Assembly: GCA_035297145.1 (NCBI GenBank)
Contig: DATGZN010000097.1
Coordinates: 1 to 64,000 of the forward strand
DNA length: 64,000 nt
Reading direction: 5' to 3'
Source: QHXW01 sp035297145
GTDB lineage: Bacteria > Acidobacteriota > Terriglobia > Bryobacterales > Bryobacteraceae
Each line of letters starts with the position of its first letter. Position 1 is the stretch's first letter. A model generated the notes under the pieces. It ran no database searches and was not told where the DNA came from. It saw nothing but the letters and a program-made list of their open reading frames with translations. Shown here piece by piece: positions 26,067 through 34,996 of this stretch. The position numbers and the translations under genes are program-made.

Positions 26067-28670
26067 ATGGGATTTGAAATCGGCAAGACGGTCGCGGGCT
26101 ATGAGATTGTCGAAGTACTCGGCACTTCCAAAACCGGCGTCGCTTATAAAGTGAGAAATGTTTTCGCGCAGCGTTTTGAAGTTCTGAAAATCCTGCCTAA
26201 GAGCATCCAGGATGATGAAGAACAAAACGCCCGCTTTCTTCGCGAGATCAAGGTGCACGCGCAATTGCTGCACCCGAATATCGTGACGTTCTATAACGCG
26301 CGCGAGATCGAAGGCCAGCTCGTAATGACCAAGGAATTCGTTCCCGGCATTACGCTGGTGGAAAAGCTGCAGGCCGGTCCCATCGGTTGGCAGGAGTCCA
26401 GCCGGCATGCTTCGAATGCGCTTTCGGCGCTTGAGTATGCGCACGTCCACGGTATCATCCATCGCGGCTTCAGCTCGTCAAACTTGATCATCACCGACAC
26501 TGGCATTGCGCGGCTGGCTGGTTTTGGCTTCGCCAAATCGGTCACCGATCCGGAGCTTACGGCTGCCGGCGTCGTCATCGGCGCACTCAAGTACATGTCT
26601 CCCGAGCAAGTCAAGGGCGAGGCGCTCGATGCGCGCTGCGACATTTATTCGTTGGGCATCGTGCTCTACGAAATGCTGGTGGGAAGGGTGCCGTTCGACG
26701 CCAAAAGCCAGTTTGAAATCATGATGGCCCAGGTCAACACCGCGCCGAAGCACGTGAGCGACGTGAATGCCGCGGTGCCGCGCGAGTTAGGCGACCTGGT
26801 GGCCAAAGCCCTGGCAAAATCTCCCGATGAGCGGTTCCAGACGGCTCGGGAATTTCGTGAAGCGGTCGAGCGGTTCAGCTTGAGCCAGGATACAGCGGTT
26901 ACGGAATTGAAGGCGTCATCGTTGGCCGTTGCTGAAGTTCCTAAGCCAGTCGCGGAGCCCGCTCCGTTGGCCGAAATAGCTCCTCCAGCTTCACCGGCCC
27001 CGCTGCCCGATGCGTGGGCGCTCGAGTCGGCGTTGGAACTTGCCGAGTCGAAACTAGCCACCATGGAGTTGCATTCAGCGAAGCCAGCTGCAGACAGCTC
27101 GGCTTTTGTGGAAACGCCGACCCTCACTCCCTCCGATCCCTGGGTAACTGACTTCAGACCGGAGTCAACACCCAAGGCATGCGTTACCGAGACTGCGCAA
27201 CTGAGTGAAGCGCCAGTTAATGTGTCTCCGGCGTCGGTTGATTGGTGGACTTCAGATGTTGGAGTGGCTCACTCTGAATCGAAGGCGACGACTGCCATAT
27301 TGGAGTCTGAGCAGCCGGTCGTCGAGCCAGCCGCAGTCTCCACTGAGTCCAAACCGGATGGCTCGAATTCCGAGTTGGAGATATCGCCGCTGGATGTGGC
27401 AATATCCCAGCCACCTTCGGAGCCTGACCGGCCCGTCGCCGAGGTTCCCGCGCTCGACGATGCTCCCGCGATTGTCTCGTCAAGCAGTTTGCCAGATGTC
27501 TTGGCTGTCGAATCGGCCGAGGCCGCAACTGAATCCAAAACCAACGGCGTGAGGACCGAGCTCGAGTTCTGGCCACTGAATGCGGCGACATTCGAGCTAC
27601 CTGCCGAGCTGGCGCAGCCCGTCGTCGAAGCCTCCACGCTCCACGAAGCTCCGGCGAAGTCCGACATAGCATCAAGCGAGTCAACACCAACTTCCGCTGA
27701 GTTGGTATCCGAACCAGAATCTGTCGCCGCCACTGCTGAACAGTACATCTTCCCACAAACGCCCGTGGTCGATTGGCTGGCGCTCAACTCTCAAGTGTTT
27801 GGGGTTGAGTCAAAGCCTCCTGAAGTGGAGTTTTCACTCTCGCCACCGGAACCCGAACCGGCCGCGCCCGTGGTTGCAGAGCTCGCGAACACAGAGCTGC
27901 CGGCTGTTAATTCCCACACCACGCAGGCGGATTTGTGGACCACCGATTGGTCACCTTCGCCAGTTGAGTCCAAACCTGATTCCACTCAGCTTGAATTGCT
28001 GTCTGCTGCTTTGGAGCCAGCGAATGCCCCTCTGGAATCGATAAAAATTGCCGAGAGCCCGGCCCCATACTCATCGGCTTCTCACCCTGATTTGTGGACG
28101 GCAGAACCGCTGCCGAACGCAGCCGAATCGAGCCATGCTTCCGCCGATCTCGCATTGTCTTCGTTCGCCCCGGAATCAAAACAACTCGCCTCGCAGCACG
28201 AGGAGGCCGCCGAAGAGCCGCTCTCCCTTTGGACCTCCGGACCTCCGGATACATGGGTCTCGGAACCGGTCGCGCCACCGGCGGTGGCGATACCCGAGGC
28301 CACCGATCTGCAATCGCTGTCTGCGGCTTTCGAGCCGACGGAGGCTCCCTTTGAGTCCACTGCCCCGATTGAGGCGTCTGTCGCACCTCCCATTCCGCCG
28401 CAAGAGCCGCAGGTACTCGGATCCGAGCCGGTGGCAACAGAACTAGCAATGACGGCCGCTGGTGAAAATCCGCCGCAAGCCGCGGCCGCCGCAGCCAGCG
28501 CCTCTGCTCCAGTGGCTCGAGTGCCGGCGCAGGTCAATTCGGACTTATTGACTGCGCTGTTCGGTGACACACTTCTTTCGCGAGTGAGTCTTGCCCTTGT
28601 GATTTGCGCGATCACTTTTTTCCTGGGTACGGTGACTCTATTCGCCGTGTTGTCCGTGACCAAACCGTGA
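26067..28670 (+). CDS. Membrane-anchored pseudokinase with long acidic linker
   Basis: 867 residues. The kinase-like domain (about 1-275) keeps Lys41 (VLK), the helix-C Glu60 and MSPE/DIYSLG motifs. The catalytic HRD is HRG (Gly134) and DFG is GFG (Gly152), so both essential aspartates are gone. The glycine loop is also weak (GTSKTG). A roughly 560-residue linker rich in Pro, Ala, Glu and Ser follows, with recurring phrases such as AESKPD and W-T-D. One C-terminal membrane helix lies at about 838-862. The active paralogue begins 7 nt after the stop. A scaffold or allosteric partner role is inferred. Confidence 0.88.
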   Translation: MGFEIGKTVAGYEIVEVLGTSKTGVAYKVRNVFAQRFEVLKILPKSIQDDEEQNARFLREIKVHAQLLHPNIVTFYNAREIEGQLVMTKEFVPGITLVEKLQAGPIGWQESSRHASNALSALEYAHVHGIIHRGFSSSNLIITDTGIARLAGFGFAKSVTDPELTAAGVVIGALKYMSPEQVKGEALDARCDIYSLGIVLYEMLVGRVPFDAKSQFEIMMAQVNTAPKHVSDVNAAVPRELGDLVAKALAKSPDERFQTAREFREAVERFSLSQDTAVTELKASSLAVAEVPKPVAEPAPLAEIAPPASPAPLPDAWALESALELAESKLATMELHSAKPAADSSAFVETPTLTPSDPWVTDFRPESTPKACVTETAQLSEAPVNVSPASVDWWTSDVGVAHSESKATTAILESEQPVVEPAAVSTESKPDGSNSELEISPLDVAISQPPSEPDRPVAEVPALDDAPAIVSSSSLPDVLAVESAEAATESKTNGVRTELEFWPLNAATFELPAELAQPVVEASTLHEAPAKSDIASSESTPTSAELVSEPESVAATAEQYIFPQTPVVDWLALNSQVFGVESKPPEVEFSLSPPEPEPAAPVVAELANTELPAVNSHTTQADLWTTDWSPSPVESKPDSTQLELLSAALEPANAPLESIKIAESPAPYSSASHPDLWTAEPLPNAAESSHASADLALSSFAPESKQLASQHEEAAEEPLSLWTSGPPDTWVSEPVAPPAVAIPEATDLQSLSAAFEPTEAPFESTAPIEASVAPPIPPQEPQVLGSEPVATELAMTAAGENPPQAAAAAASASAPVARVPAQVNSDLLTALFGDTLLSRVSLALVICAITFFLGTVTLFAVLSVTKP

Positions 28671-28677
28671 AGCACCA

Positions 28678-29919
28678 ATGAAGTTCAAAATCGGCGACAC
28701 TGTCGGCGCTTACAAGATCGTCGCCTCCCTGGGGAGCGGCGGCATGGGTGAAGTGTTCCAGGCCGAACACACCGTTACCCAACGCGTCGAGGCTATGAAG
28801 ATTCTGGCCGCGGACCCAGCCTCCGGGCCCGAGCGCGACCAGAGATTTCTTCGCGAGATACAACTGCAAGCCCGCCTGAATCATCCCAACATTGCCGTCG
28901 TTCACAATGCATTCTGGCAGGATAGCCATCTGATCATGATCATGGAGCTGATCGAGGGCAATTCATTGCGCAGCATGTTGGAGCTTGGCAAACTGCCGCT
29001 TGCCGTGGCGCTCGATTATGCCGGCCAGGCGCTGCGGGCGCTTGATTACGCGCATGCGCACGGCGTGGTCCATCGCGATATCTCTCCCTCGAACATGATC
29101 GTGACCGAGGCCGGCACCCTCAAGCTCACCGATTTCGGCCTCGCTAAGTCGCAAACCGACGTCCGTCTTACTCAAACCGGCACCATTGTCGGCTCGCTGT
29201 ATTACACCTCGCCCGAGCAGGTCCAAGGACAAACCGTGGTGGACCTCCGTGCCGACATCTACTCACTGGGAGCGCTGCTATTCGAGATGGTGACGGGCGC
29301 CAAGGTATTTGACTGCGATAAGCCGTTCTCTCTGATGCAGGCCCACGTGAGTCAGGCGCCGCCGATAGCCAGTGAGGTTTGTCCCGGCCTGCCGTGCGAG
29401 CTTGACGAAATCCTGCTCAAAGCGTTGGAGAAGGATCGTGATAAGCGCTTCCAATCCGCCGAGCTGTTTCGTTGCGCGCTCGACGGTGTGAGAGACAACG
29501 GGAAGCGTGAAGGCTACCTGCCGCCTGCCCCGTTCCATTTGCGAATTCTGCCTCAGTCAGCGGAGGCGCACACTCCCGAGTTGGTGCCCGAAGGCAATCC
29601 ACCGGGGCGCAGCCGGAATCGCAAAACGCGAAACGGTGGTGGCGGGCGCACTAACCGTTTCCGCAGGCGCCTGGTCGTTTACCTTGAAGACAATACTGTT
29701 TCCAGCCTGGGCGAAGCCCGGCGCTCTCGAGATCATGGAGGATACCGCAACTGGGCTACTCAGCTCCGCCACCTTGCGGGCCACTTGGCAGGACGAAACG
29801 ACCTTCTCTCCGTGGGTTATCTACCGCACAATATCGAAGCTATCGTGGAAGACGGGCCGCACGAACAACCGCAGCTCGATAAGCCGGCTAAAATATCCGA
29901 TAAACCATTAACTGACTGA
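28678..29919 (+). CDS. Hanks-type serine/threonine protein kinase
   Basis: 413 residues. The domain (about 1-275) is complete: glycine loop GSGGMGEV, Lys41 (AMKIL), Glu60, HRD with Asp134, Asn139, DFG with Asp152, TSPEQ and DIYSLG. It aligns with the upstream pseudokinase without gaps over the first 160 residues, so the two arose by tandem duplication. There is no membrane helix. The tail after about residue 300 turns Arg/Gly-rich (RSRNRKTRNGGGG) and may reflect a frameshift, since the next frame looks less biased. Proximity to the pilus operon suggests control of that system. Confidence 0.9.
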   Translation: MKFKIGDTVGAYKIVASLGSGGMGEVFQAEHTVTQRVEAMKILAADPASGPERDQRFLREIQLQARLNHPNIAVVHNAFWQDSHLIMIMELIEGNSLRSMLELGKLPLAVALDYAGQALRALDYAHAHGVVHRDISPSNMIVTEAGTLKLTDFGLAKSQTDVRLTQTGTIVGSLYYTSPEQVQGQTVVDLRADIYSLGALLFEMVTGAKVFDCDKPFSLMQAHVSQAPPIASEVCPGLPCELDEILLKALEKDRDKRFQSAELFRCALDGVRDNGKREGYLPPAPFHLRILPQSAEAHTPELVPEGNPPGRSRNRKTRNGGGGRTNRFRRRLVVYLEDNTVSSLGEARRSRDHGGYRNWATQLRHLAGHLAGRNDLLSVGYLPHNIEAIVEDGPHEQPQLDKPAKISDKPLTD

Positions 29920-29963
29920 GTTATCCAAGAGTCAAATTAACCTAAGTTATTAGCAGAATTGTC

Positions 29964-29992
29964 TTAGGGGCTAGGTTGGCTTCGGTTATAAT
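29964..29992 (+). promoter_or_regulatory. Candidate sigma-70 promoter
   Basis: A perfect TATAAT at 29987-29992 lies 17 nt after TTAGGG (29964-29969), a partial -35 match. The GTG start at 30012 is 19 nt further. A 6-bp inverted repeat, CCTAAG (29941-29946) with CTTAGG (29963-29968), overlaps the -35 region and could be an operator. Confidence 0.5.
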
Positions 29993-30011
29993 TGTTTTGA
30001 GGACTAAGTAA

Positions 30012-30386
30012 GTGCGGTGCTTATACTGTGGGAAGTCATCGTGGTTGCCCTTCAAGAAACTCAGCTCAGGCGGCGAATTCTGTAGCAGCGCGCATCGTGA
30101 CTCGTATCAGGAGCGGTTACGTAAAGTCGCCAGTGTTCTCGAGCAGTATGAGATTCCCGTGCACGAAGCGGAACACGCGAGCGCTGATCCGGCAAGCGCC
30201 GCGGCGTTGGTCACGCGTCCCGAGCTTCGCGAACCCCTCATGAGCGACTTGTTTCGAGTTTTGGCATGCACACCCGCGCCGGCCCCCAGTGATGCCCGGA
30301 TGGCGCCCGCCATTCCACCCGCATTCGAAATTAGCGCCCGCATCCGCCGTTGGGGCCTGAGAATTAGGTTCCTAAAAGCCTCGTAG
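30012..30386 (+). CDS. Small protein with N-terminal zinc-binding motif
   Basis: 124 residues from a GTG at 30012. The N-terminus MRCLYCGKSSWLPFKKLSSGGEFCSSAHRDSY holds C-x2-C and a C-x3-H pair (Cys3, Cys6, Cys24, His28), a likely zinc knuckle. The remainder is a short helix (YQERLRKVASVLEQY) and a Pro/Ala-rich tail. I do not recognise a characterised family. It precedes the pilus ATPase by 110 nt on the same strand and has its own likely promoter, so it could be the first gene of that operon. Confidence 0.7.
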   Translation: MRCLYCGKSSWLPFKKLSSGGEFCSSAHRDSYQERLRKVASVLEQYEIPVHEAEHASADPASAAALVTRPELREPLMSDLFRVLACTPAPAPSDARMAPAIPPAFEISARIRRWGLRIRFLKAS

Positions 30387-30496
30387 CGGCCCAAGCGGCC
30401 AGACACCGCCAGGCTGGGCTCCGAATCCACTTGCACGCTCCCACCCCTTTCTGCGTCAATAGAGTGTAGGCGGTTTTGTGCCTTCCCTGCTAAGTT

Positions 30497-32119
30497 ATGG
30501 CTACCGAACGCGTTAAGCTCCAGGACCCGGCTGCCGAAGCTGCCAGCGCCCAGGCCATCGCGGCCCGCTACCGCTGCGAATACGTCGATCTGCGCGTCGC
30601 CTCCATCGACCACGACCTGTTCCGCTCCATCCCCGTCGACCTGATGTTCCGTTACAATTTCGTTCCCATGCGGGCGCAGAACGGGACGCTCGACATCGCG
30701 CTGGCCGATCCGCGCAATCTCAACATGATCGACGAGCTGGCGCTGCTACTGAACAAAAAGCTGCGCATCAAGGTCGCCACGCTCTCCCAAATCGCCGAGC
30801 TGCTCAAGAAGACCGAGCAGTCGCAGCGCGTCCTCGAAGAGGTGACCGAGGGGTTCGCCCTCGATGTCGTCGGTGACGAGGAGAACTCGGACGAGACGCT
30901 ATCGATCGACAAGCTCACCGCCGCCGATAGCGACATTGCCCCCGTCATCAAGCTGGTCGACACCACCATCTTCAACGCGCTGGAGCGGCGGGCAAGCGAC
31001 ATTCACATCGAGTCGCGCGACCAGGAAGTGGCCATCAAGTACCGCATTGACGGCGTGCTGCATTACGCCATGCCGCCCATCGCCAAGGACTGGCATTCCA
31101 CCATCCTGTCGCGCATTAAGGTTATGAGCGAGCTGGATATCGCCGAACGCCGCGTCCCCCAGGATGGCCGCTTTCGCGTGCGCTACAAGGGCCGGCTGAT
31201 CGACTTCCGCGTCTCCATCATGCCCACCATTCATGGCGAAGACGCCGTGCTGCGTGTGCTCGACAAGGAATCCATGAGCGAGAAATTCGCCAAGCTCTCG
31301 CTCGAAGTGGTGGGATTCTCCGACTCCGACCTGACCAAGTTCCGCCGCTACATCATGGAGCCCTACGGTATGGTGCTCGTGACCGGACCCACGGGATCGG
31401 GCAAGACCACCACGCTCTACGCCGCGCTCAGCGAGATCAAGAACGACGAAGACAAGATCATCACCATTGAGGACCCGGTCGAGTACCAGATCAAGGGCAT
31501 CACACAGATTCCCGTGAATGAGAAGAAGGGCCTCACGTTCGCGCGCGGGCTGCGGTCGATTTTGCGCCACGATCCCGACAAGATCATGGTGGGCGAAATC
31601 CGCGACCAGGAAACCGCCCAAATTGCCATCAACTCCGCCCTCACCGGCCACCTGGTCTTCACCACCGTGCACGCCAACAACGTTCTCGATGTATTGGGAC
31701 GCTTCCTGAACATGGGCGTTGAGCCGTATAATTTCGTGTCCGCGCTGAACTGCATCCTGGCCCAGCGCCTGGTGCGTGTGATCTGCGAATTCTGCCGCAA
31801 GCAGGTGCACTATCCCGATTCGTACCTGGTGGAAAGCGGCCTGAATCTCAGCGAATGGCGCGATATGCCGTTCTACGAAGGCGCCGGTTGCTTCGAATGC
31901 GGCGGCACCGGCTTCCGCGGCCGCACCGCCATCCACGAACTGCTGGATTTGACCGAACACATTCGCGAGATGATTCTCGACAAGCGTCCCGCCTCCGAGA
32001 TCAAACGCGCCGCCCGCGAGGAAGGCATGACGTTTCTGCGGGAATCGGCCCTTCTCAAAGTAAAAAAAGCAACAACCACGCTCAAAGAGATCAACAAAGT
32101 TACTTTCATCGAGGTCTGA
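30497..32119 (+). CDS. GspE/PilB-type secretion and pilus assembly ATPase
   Basis: 540 residues. An N-terminal GspE/MshE domain (about 15-115) precedes the ATPase core: Asp box (RRASDIHIESR), Walker A GPTGSGKTT (297-305), Asp box KIITIEDPVEYQ, Walker B DKIMVGEIRD and His box GHLVFTTVHANN. The zinc tetracysteine is CEFC...CFECGGTG. It hydrolyses ATP to drive pilus or pseudopilus assembly at the inner membrane. The downstream genes are PilM, PilN, PilO and PilP-like, so it belongs to a type IV pilus or related type II secretion machine. No inner-membrane platform (PilC/GspF) or secretin gene lies in the window. Confidence 0.95.
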   Translation: MATERVKLQDPAAEAASAQAIAARYRCEYVDLRVASIDHDLFRSIPVDLMFRYNFVPMRAQNGTLDIALADPRNLNMIDELALLLNKKLRIKVATLSQIAELLKKTEQSQRVLEEVTEGFALDVVGDEENSDETLSIDKLTAADSDIAPVIKLVDTTIFNALERRASDIHIESRDQEVAIKYRIDGVLHYAMPPIAKDWHSTILSRIKVMSELDIAERRVPQDGRFRVRYKGRLIDFRVSIMPTIHGEDAVLRVLDKESMSEKFAKLSLEVVGFSDSDLTKFRRYIMEPYGMVLVTGPTGSGKTTTLYAALSEIKNDEDKIITIEDPVEYQIKGITQIPVNEKKGLTFARGLRSILRHDPDKIMVGEIRDQETAQIAINSALTGHLVFTTVHANNVLDVLGRFLNMGVEPYNFVSALNCILAQRLVRVICEFCRKQVHYPDSYLVESGLNLSEWRDMPFYEGAGCFECGGTGFRGRTAIHELLDLTEHIREMILDKRPASEIKRAAREEGMTFLRESALLKVKKATTTLKEINKVTFIEV

Positions 32120-32120
32120 T

Positions 32121-32231
32121 GGAAAGGCAAAAGGCAAGAGGCAAAAGTCAAAAGGCAAAAGTGAGCGATGTGGCGAAGCCTTCCTTATTGACCCTTTTGC
32201 ACTTTGCCTTTTGCACTTTGCCTTTTGCCTT
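32121..32231. repeat. GGCAAAA-rich imperfect inverted repeat between pilus genes
   Basis: The left arm (32121-32161) is made of several GGCAAAA units. The right arm (32193-32231) is made of TTTTGCC and TTTTGCA units. The arms can pair over about 39 nt with a loop of about 31 nt. It fills the gap between the ATPase gene and pilM and could be a repeat element, a transcript-stabilising hairpin or an attenuator. Confidence 0.7.
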
Positions 32232-32243
32232 ACGCTTGCCGTT

Positions 32244-33137
32244 ATGAGTCTTCTCCCGTCGCTGAGCTCCCTCTGGCGCGATCCCCCGCCCCCATTGGCC
32301 TTCGAGCTTTCTGAAGCCGGCATCGCCATGGCGCGCACCGGCAAAAACCCCGAGTTCGATTTCCGGCCGCTCGATCCCGGCATCGTATCGGTCTCACCGC
32401 TGCGTGATAATATTCTGGAACCCGAAAAGTTCGCGAGCGCCGTGCGCACTCTGGTTCCGCAGAATGGCGGCCGCAGGCGGCGCAATGCGGCCCTCATTTT
32501 GCCCGATGCCTGCGCGCGGGTTTGGGTGTTGGATTTCGACAACTTTCCGTCGGATGCCAAGGAGCAACTCTCTCTGGTCCAGTTTCGAATGAAGAAAAGT
32601 GTGCCCTACGATGTGGAATCGGCTGCTCTGAGCTACTATGCGCAGGAGCCCGCTGGCAAGAAGAAGAAGTATGACGTCGTCGTGGCCGTGGCGCCCATGG
32701 AGATCGTGTCGCGCTATGAAGCGCCGTTTCGAGCCTTGGCTATCGAACCGGGATTTGTTACCACCTCGGCGCTCGCCGCTCTCGATCTGGTGAACGAGAC
32801 CGGTACCCTGGCCGTCGCCAAGTTGAGCGGCCGGATGCTCACGATTCTGGTTATGTCCTCGGGTGTGCTGAAACTGGTACGATCGCTCGAGCTGTCCGAT
32901 CCGGGACTTGTAGAGATTGCCGCTGACCTGTATCCCACGCTCGTGTACATTGAAGATCAACTGGGCGCGAAGGCTGAGAAGCTGCTGCTGGCCGGGTTCG
33001 GGCGCTTCGGCGCCGAGGCGCGCGATCAGTTTACGCGTGAGCTGCTGTTGCCGGTTGAGCTGATTCACGCCCGCGTGGGAGTGGCGGGCGATCATAACCT
33101 CGGGCTGTTGGGATACCTGCAGTCATTTATCGCATAA
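32244..33137 (+). CDS. pilM: PilM-like actin-fold pilus assembly protein
   Basis: 297 residues from the ATG at 32244; the longer open frame runs back into the inverted repeat. The fold resembles PilM/FtsA-type ATPases: LAFELSEAGIAMAR at the N-terminus, LILPDACARVWVLDFDNFP, LVQFRMKKSVPYDVESAALSYY, VVVAVAPMEIVSRYEAPF and LLLAGFGRFG. PilM is cytoplasmic and docks on the N-terminus of PilN to link the assembly ATPase to the periplasmic alignment complex. It is followed directly by PilN. Confidence 0.88.
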   Translation: MSLLPSLSSLWRDPPPPLAFELSEAGIAMARTGKNPEFDFRPLDPGIVSVSPLRDNILEPEKFASAVRTLVPQNGGRRRRNAALILPDACARVWVLDFDNFPSDAKEQLSLVQFRMKKSVPYDVESAALSYYAQEPAGKKKKYDVVVAVAPMEIVSRYEAPFRALAIEPGFVTTSALAALDLVNETGTLAVAKLSGRMLTILVMSSGVLKLVRSLELSDPGLVEIAADLYPTLVYIEDQLGAKAEKLLLAGFGRFGAEARDQFTRELLLPVELIHARVGVAGDHNLGLLGYLQSFIA

Positions 33138-33139
33138 GC

Positions 33140-33706
33140 ATGAAGTTTCCAATCAATCTCGCAAGCCAGCCGTTCCATAGGGATCGGCCCATCCTGTTCG
33201 CCTCGGGCGTAGTTGCACTGCTGATGGTTGCCTCTCTGATTCTGCTGACCTCGCTGGCCCTGGCCGGCCGTCACCGCTCCGCGGATACGCGCCGCGTCAT
33301 CGCCCATCTCGATCAGCAGATCGAAAGCACCGCTGCGGAACAGGCCCGGCTGGACGCTCTGATTCGCCGCCCCGAAAACGCTGAGGTGTTGGAGCGCAGC
33401 TTGGGCTTGAATCTGCTGCTTTATCGCAAAGGCATCAGTTGGACGCGCCTTTTCACGGATCTCGAGAAGACGTTACCGGTCACCGTCCGGCTCATTCAGA
33501 TCCGGCCACAAGTAGTCTCCGAGAACGAGGTGTATCTCGATATGGTCGTCGCGGCGCAAGCCCCCGCCCCGGTTTACGAGATGCTGGCGGACCTGGAAGC
33601 ATCCGACGTGTTCGGCGAAACCAAGGTCTACAGCTTCATGCCGCCATCTCAGTCAGAGCCCACCTTTCGCTGCCGCGTGAGCGTGAACTATGCCCAGAAG
33701 TTTTGA
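33140..33706 (+). CDS. pilN: PilN-like pilus assembly protein
   Basis: 188 residues. The short cytoplasmic N-terminus MKFPINLASQPF matches the PilN motif (INLxxxP/INLASxPF) that inserts into PilM. One membrane helix (about 18-42) is followed by a coiled coil (VIAHLDQQIESTAAEQARLDALI) and a small periplasmic alpha/beta domain. It starts 2 nt after pilM and overlaps the next gene by 17 nt. Confidence 0.88.
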   Translation: MKFPINLASQPFHRDRPILFASGVVALLMVASLILLTSLALAGRHRSADTRRVIAHLDQQIESTAAEQARLDALIRRPENAEVLERSLGLNLLLYRKGISWTRLFTDLEKTLPVTVRLIQIRPQVVSENEVYLDMVVAAQAPAPVYEMLADLEASDVFGETKVYSFMPPSQSEPTFRCRVSVNYAQKF

Positions 33707-34274
33707 CTTTCGCACTTTGCTGAAAGGCCGCCGCGCTGGCGTGCGTGCCGGACTCGGAGTCTTGCTGGCGGCGAATCTGGTTGCAGCTGTGCTCGCATTC
33801 CATCCGCTCGGCGGATCACCCAGGGATCTTGCTCAGAAAATGCGATCGAAGCAACGGGATCTCGCCCAGCAATTGCAGCGCCTGGAACGCACACGCAGCC
33901 TCGTCGGCAAGGTGCAGGAGGCCAAGGTCGAGGGAGACAAATTCCTCGACGAGTGCACCATGAACCGCCGTACCGCCTTTTCCACCGTGCTTCGCGATGT
34001 GGACAAGATGGCTGTCGATTCGGGGATGAAACCCAAGGAATCCGCCTACGTGCTCGAGCCCGTCGAAGGTTCCGATGCCATCCAGCGACTGATGATTTCG
34101 CAGAATTTCGAAGGCAGCTATGACAGCCTGACAAAGCTGGTGAACATGCTGGACAAGTCGCCGCGGTTCCTGATCATCGAGAGCTTGCAGGCCCAGCCGC
34201 AGTCAAATGGGACGCTCAGTCTGACTCTCAAGCTCGATACGTTTGTCCGGGAGGCAGCGAACAGCAAGTCATGA
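33690..34274 (+). CDS. pilO: PilO-like pilus assembly protein
   Basis: 194 residues. One membrane helix near the N-terminus (about 15-36), a coiled coil (QKMRSKQRDLAQQLQRLERTRSLVGKVQEAK) and a periplasmic domain (FSTVLRDVDKMAVDSGM, ISQNFEGSYDSLTKLVNMLDKSPRFLIIESL) match the PilO plan. It would heterodimerise with PilN. The overlap with pilN and the 4-nt overlap with the next gene indicate coupled translation. Confidence 0.85.
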   Translation: MPRSFDFRTLLKGRRAGVRAGLGVLLAANLVAAVLAFHPLGGSPRDLAQKMRSKQRDLAQQLQRLERTRSLVGKVQEAKVEGDKFLDECTMNRRTAFSTVLRDVDKMAVDSGMKPKESAYVLEPVEGSDAIQRLMISQNFEGSYDSLTKLVNMLDKSPRFLIIESLQAQPQSNGTLSLTLKLDTFVREAANSKS

Positions 34275-34996
34275 AGCTCGGAGCCGAACCCAAAAAGCTC
34301 GCGATTCTGATTGGGCTGCTGCTCGTGGCGGCGTATTTTCTGTACACCAACCTCGGTTCGTCGCCCTCGGCTGGCTCCGCAGAACCCAAGGCGCGCCCTG
34401 CGGCAGCCCAGTCCGCAATTCCAGACGCAATGCCTTCGCCTGAGGCGAAAATATCCACGCCACGCGCAACCGCACCGCGTCGTGCCGAGCAGGAGTTCCG
34501 CCTCTCGTTCAAAAACAAGGGTGTTGACCCGGCCACCATCGATCCCAAACTGCGTCTGGATCTGCTGGCCAAGGTGCGATCGGTGGATGTCGGCCCAGCG
34601 GAGCGCAACTTGTTCGCCTGGGGTCCCGCTCCCCCGCCCACACTACCGCCTGGGGTCAAGGATCCGCATACGATCCTTCCCAAGCCCACTTCACCTTCTG
34701 CGCCCGGCGGGGCCGCTGTGGCTGGCAGTACCCCGTCACCTCCACCTATCACCCTCAAGTACTATGGATATACGGCCCAGCGCTCAGATGGCCACAAGCG
34801 TGCCTTCTTTTCAGAAGGCGACTGCAGTGGAAATGCCGCCCCCACTGCGGAGTGCGACATCTTCGTTGCCGCCGAGGGTGACTTGATCCTGAAACGTTAT
34901 AAGGTCGTCCGCATCGGTGCCAGTTCAGCCGAGGTGGAAGATACTCAATTCAACCATAAGCAGCCGCTGCCTATCACGCAGGAGTCGCCAGGATGA
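34271..34996 (+). CDS. PilP-like periplasmic pilus/secretion protein
   Basis: 241 residues. A membrane helix (about 12-30), a Pro/Ala-rich linker and a beta domain at the C-terminus (PPITLKYYGYTAQRSDGHKRAFFSEGD to FVAAEGDLILKRYKVVRIGASSAEVEDTQ). The repeated DGHKRAFFS.. and GD.. KRYKVV..I strands resemble PilP/GspC HR domains, which contact the secretin. By position (after PilO) a PilP or GspC role is likely. It lacks the PilP lipobox and keeps an uncleaved helix, so GspC-like is equally possible. Confidence 0.75.
   Translation: MKLGAEPKKLAILIGLLLVAAYFLYTNLGSSPSAGSAEPKARPAAAQSAIPDAMPSPEAKISTPRATAPRRAEQEFRLSFKNKGVDPATIDPKLRLDLLAKVRSVDVGPAERNLFAWGPAPPPTLPPGVKDPHTILPKPTSPSAPGGAAVAGSTPSPPPITLKYYGYTAQRSDGHKRAFFSEGDCSGNAAPTAECDIFVAAEGDLILKRYKVVRIGASSAEVEDTQFNHKQPLPITQESPG

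Noticed and set aside
32121..32231. CRISPR or insertion-sequence end in the GGCAAAA region
   Set aside because: No spacers, no transposase and no target-site duplication; it is an inverted array of heptamers.
30899..32560. 553-codon minus-strand open frame opposite the GspE/PilB gene
   Set aside because: It is antisense to a gene with complete ATPase motifs and crosses the inverted repeat; composition is that of a shadow frame.
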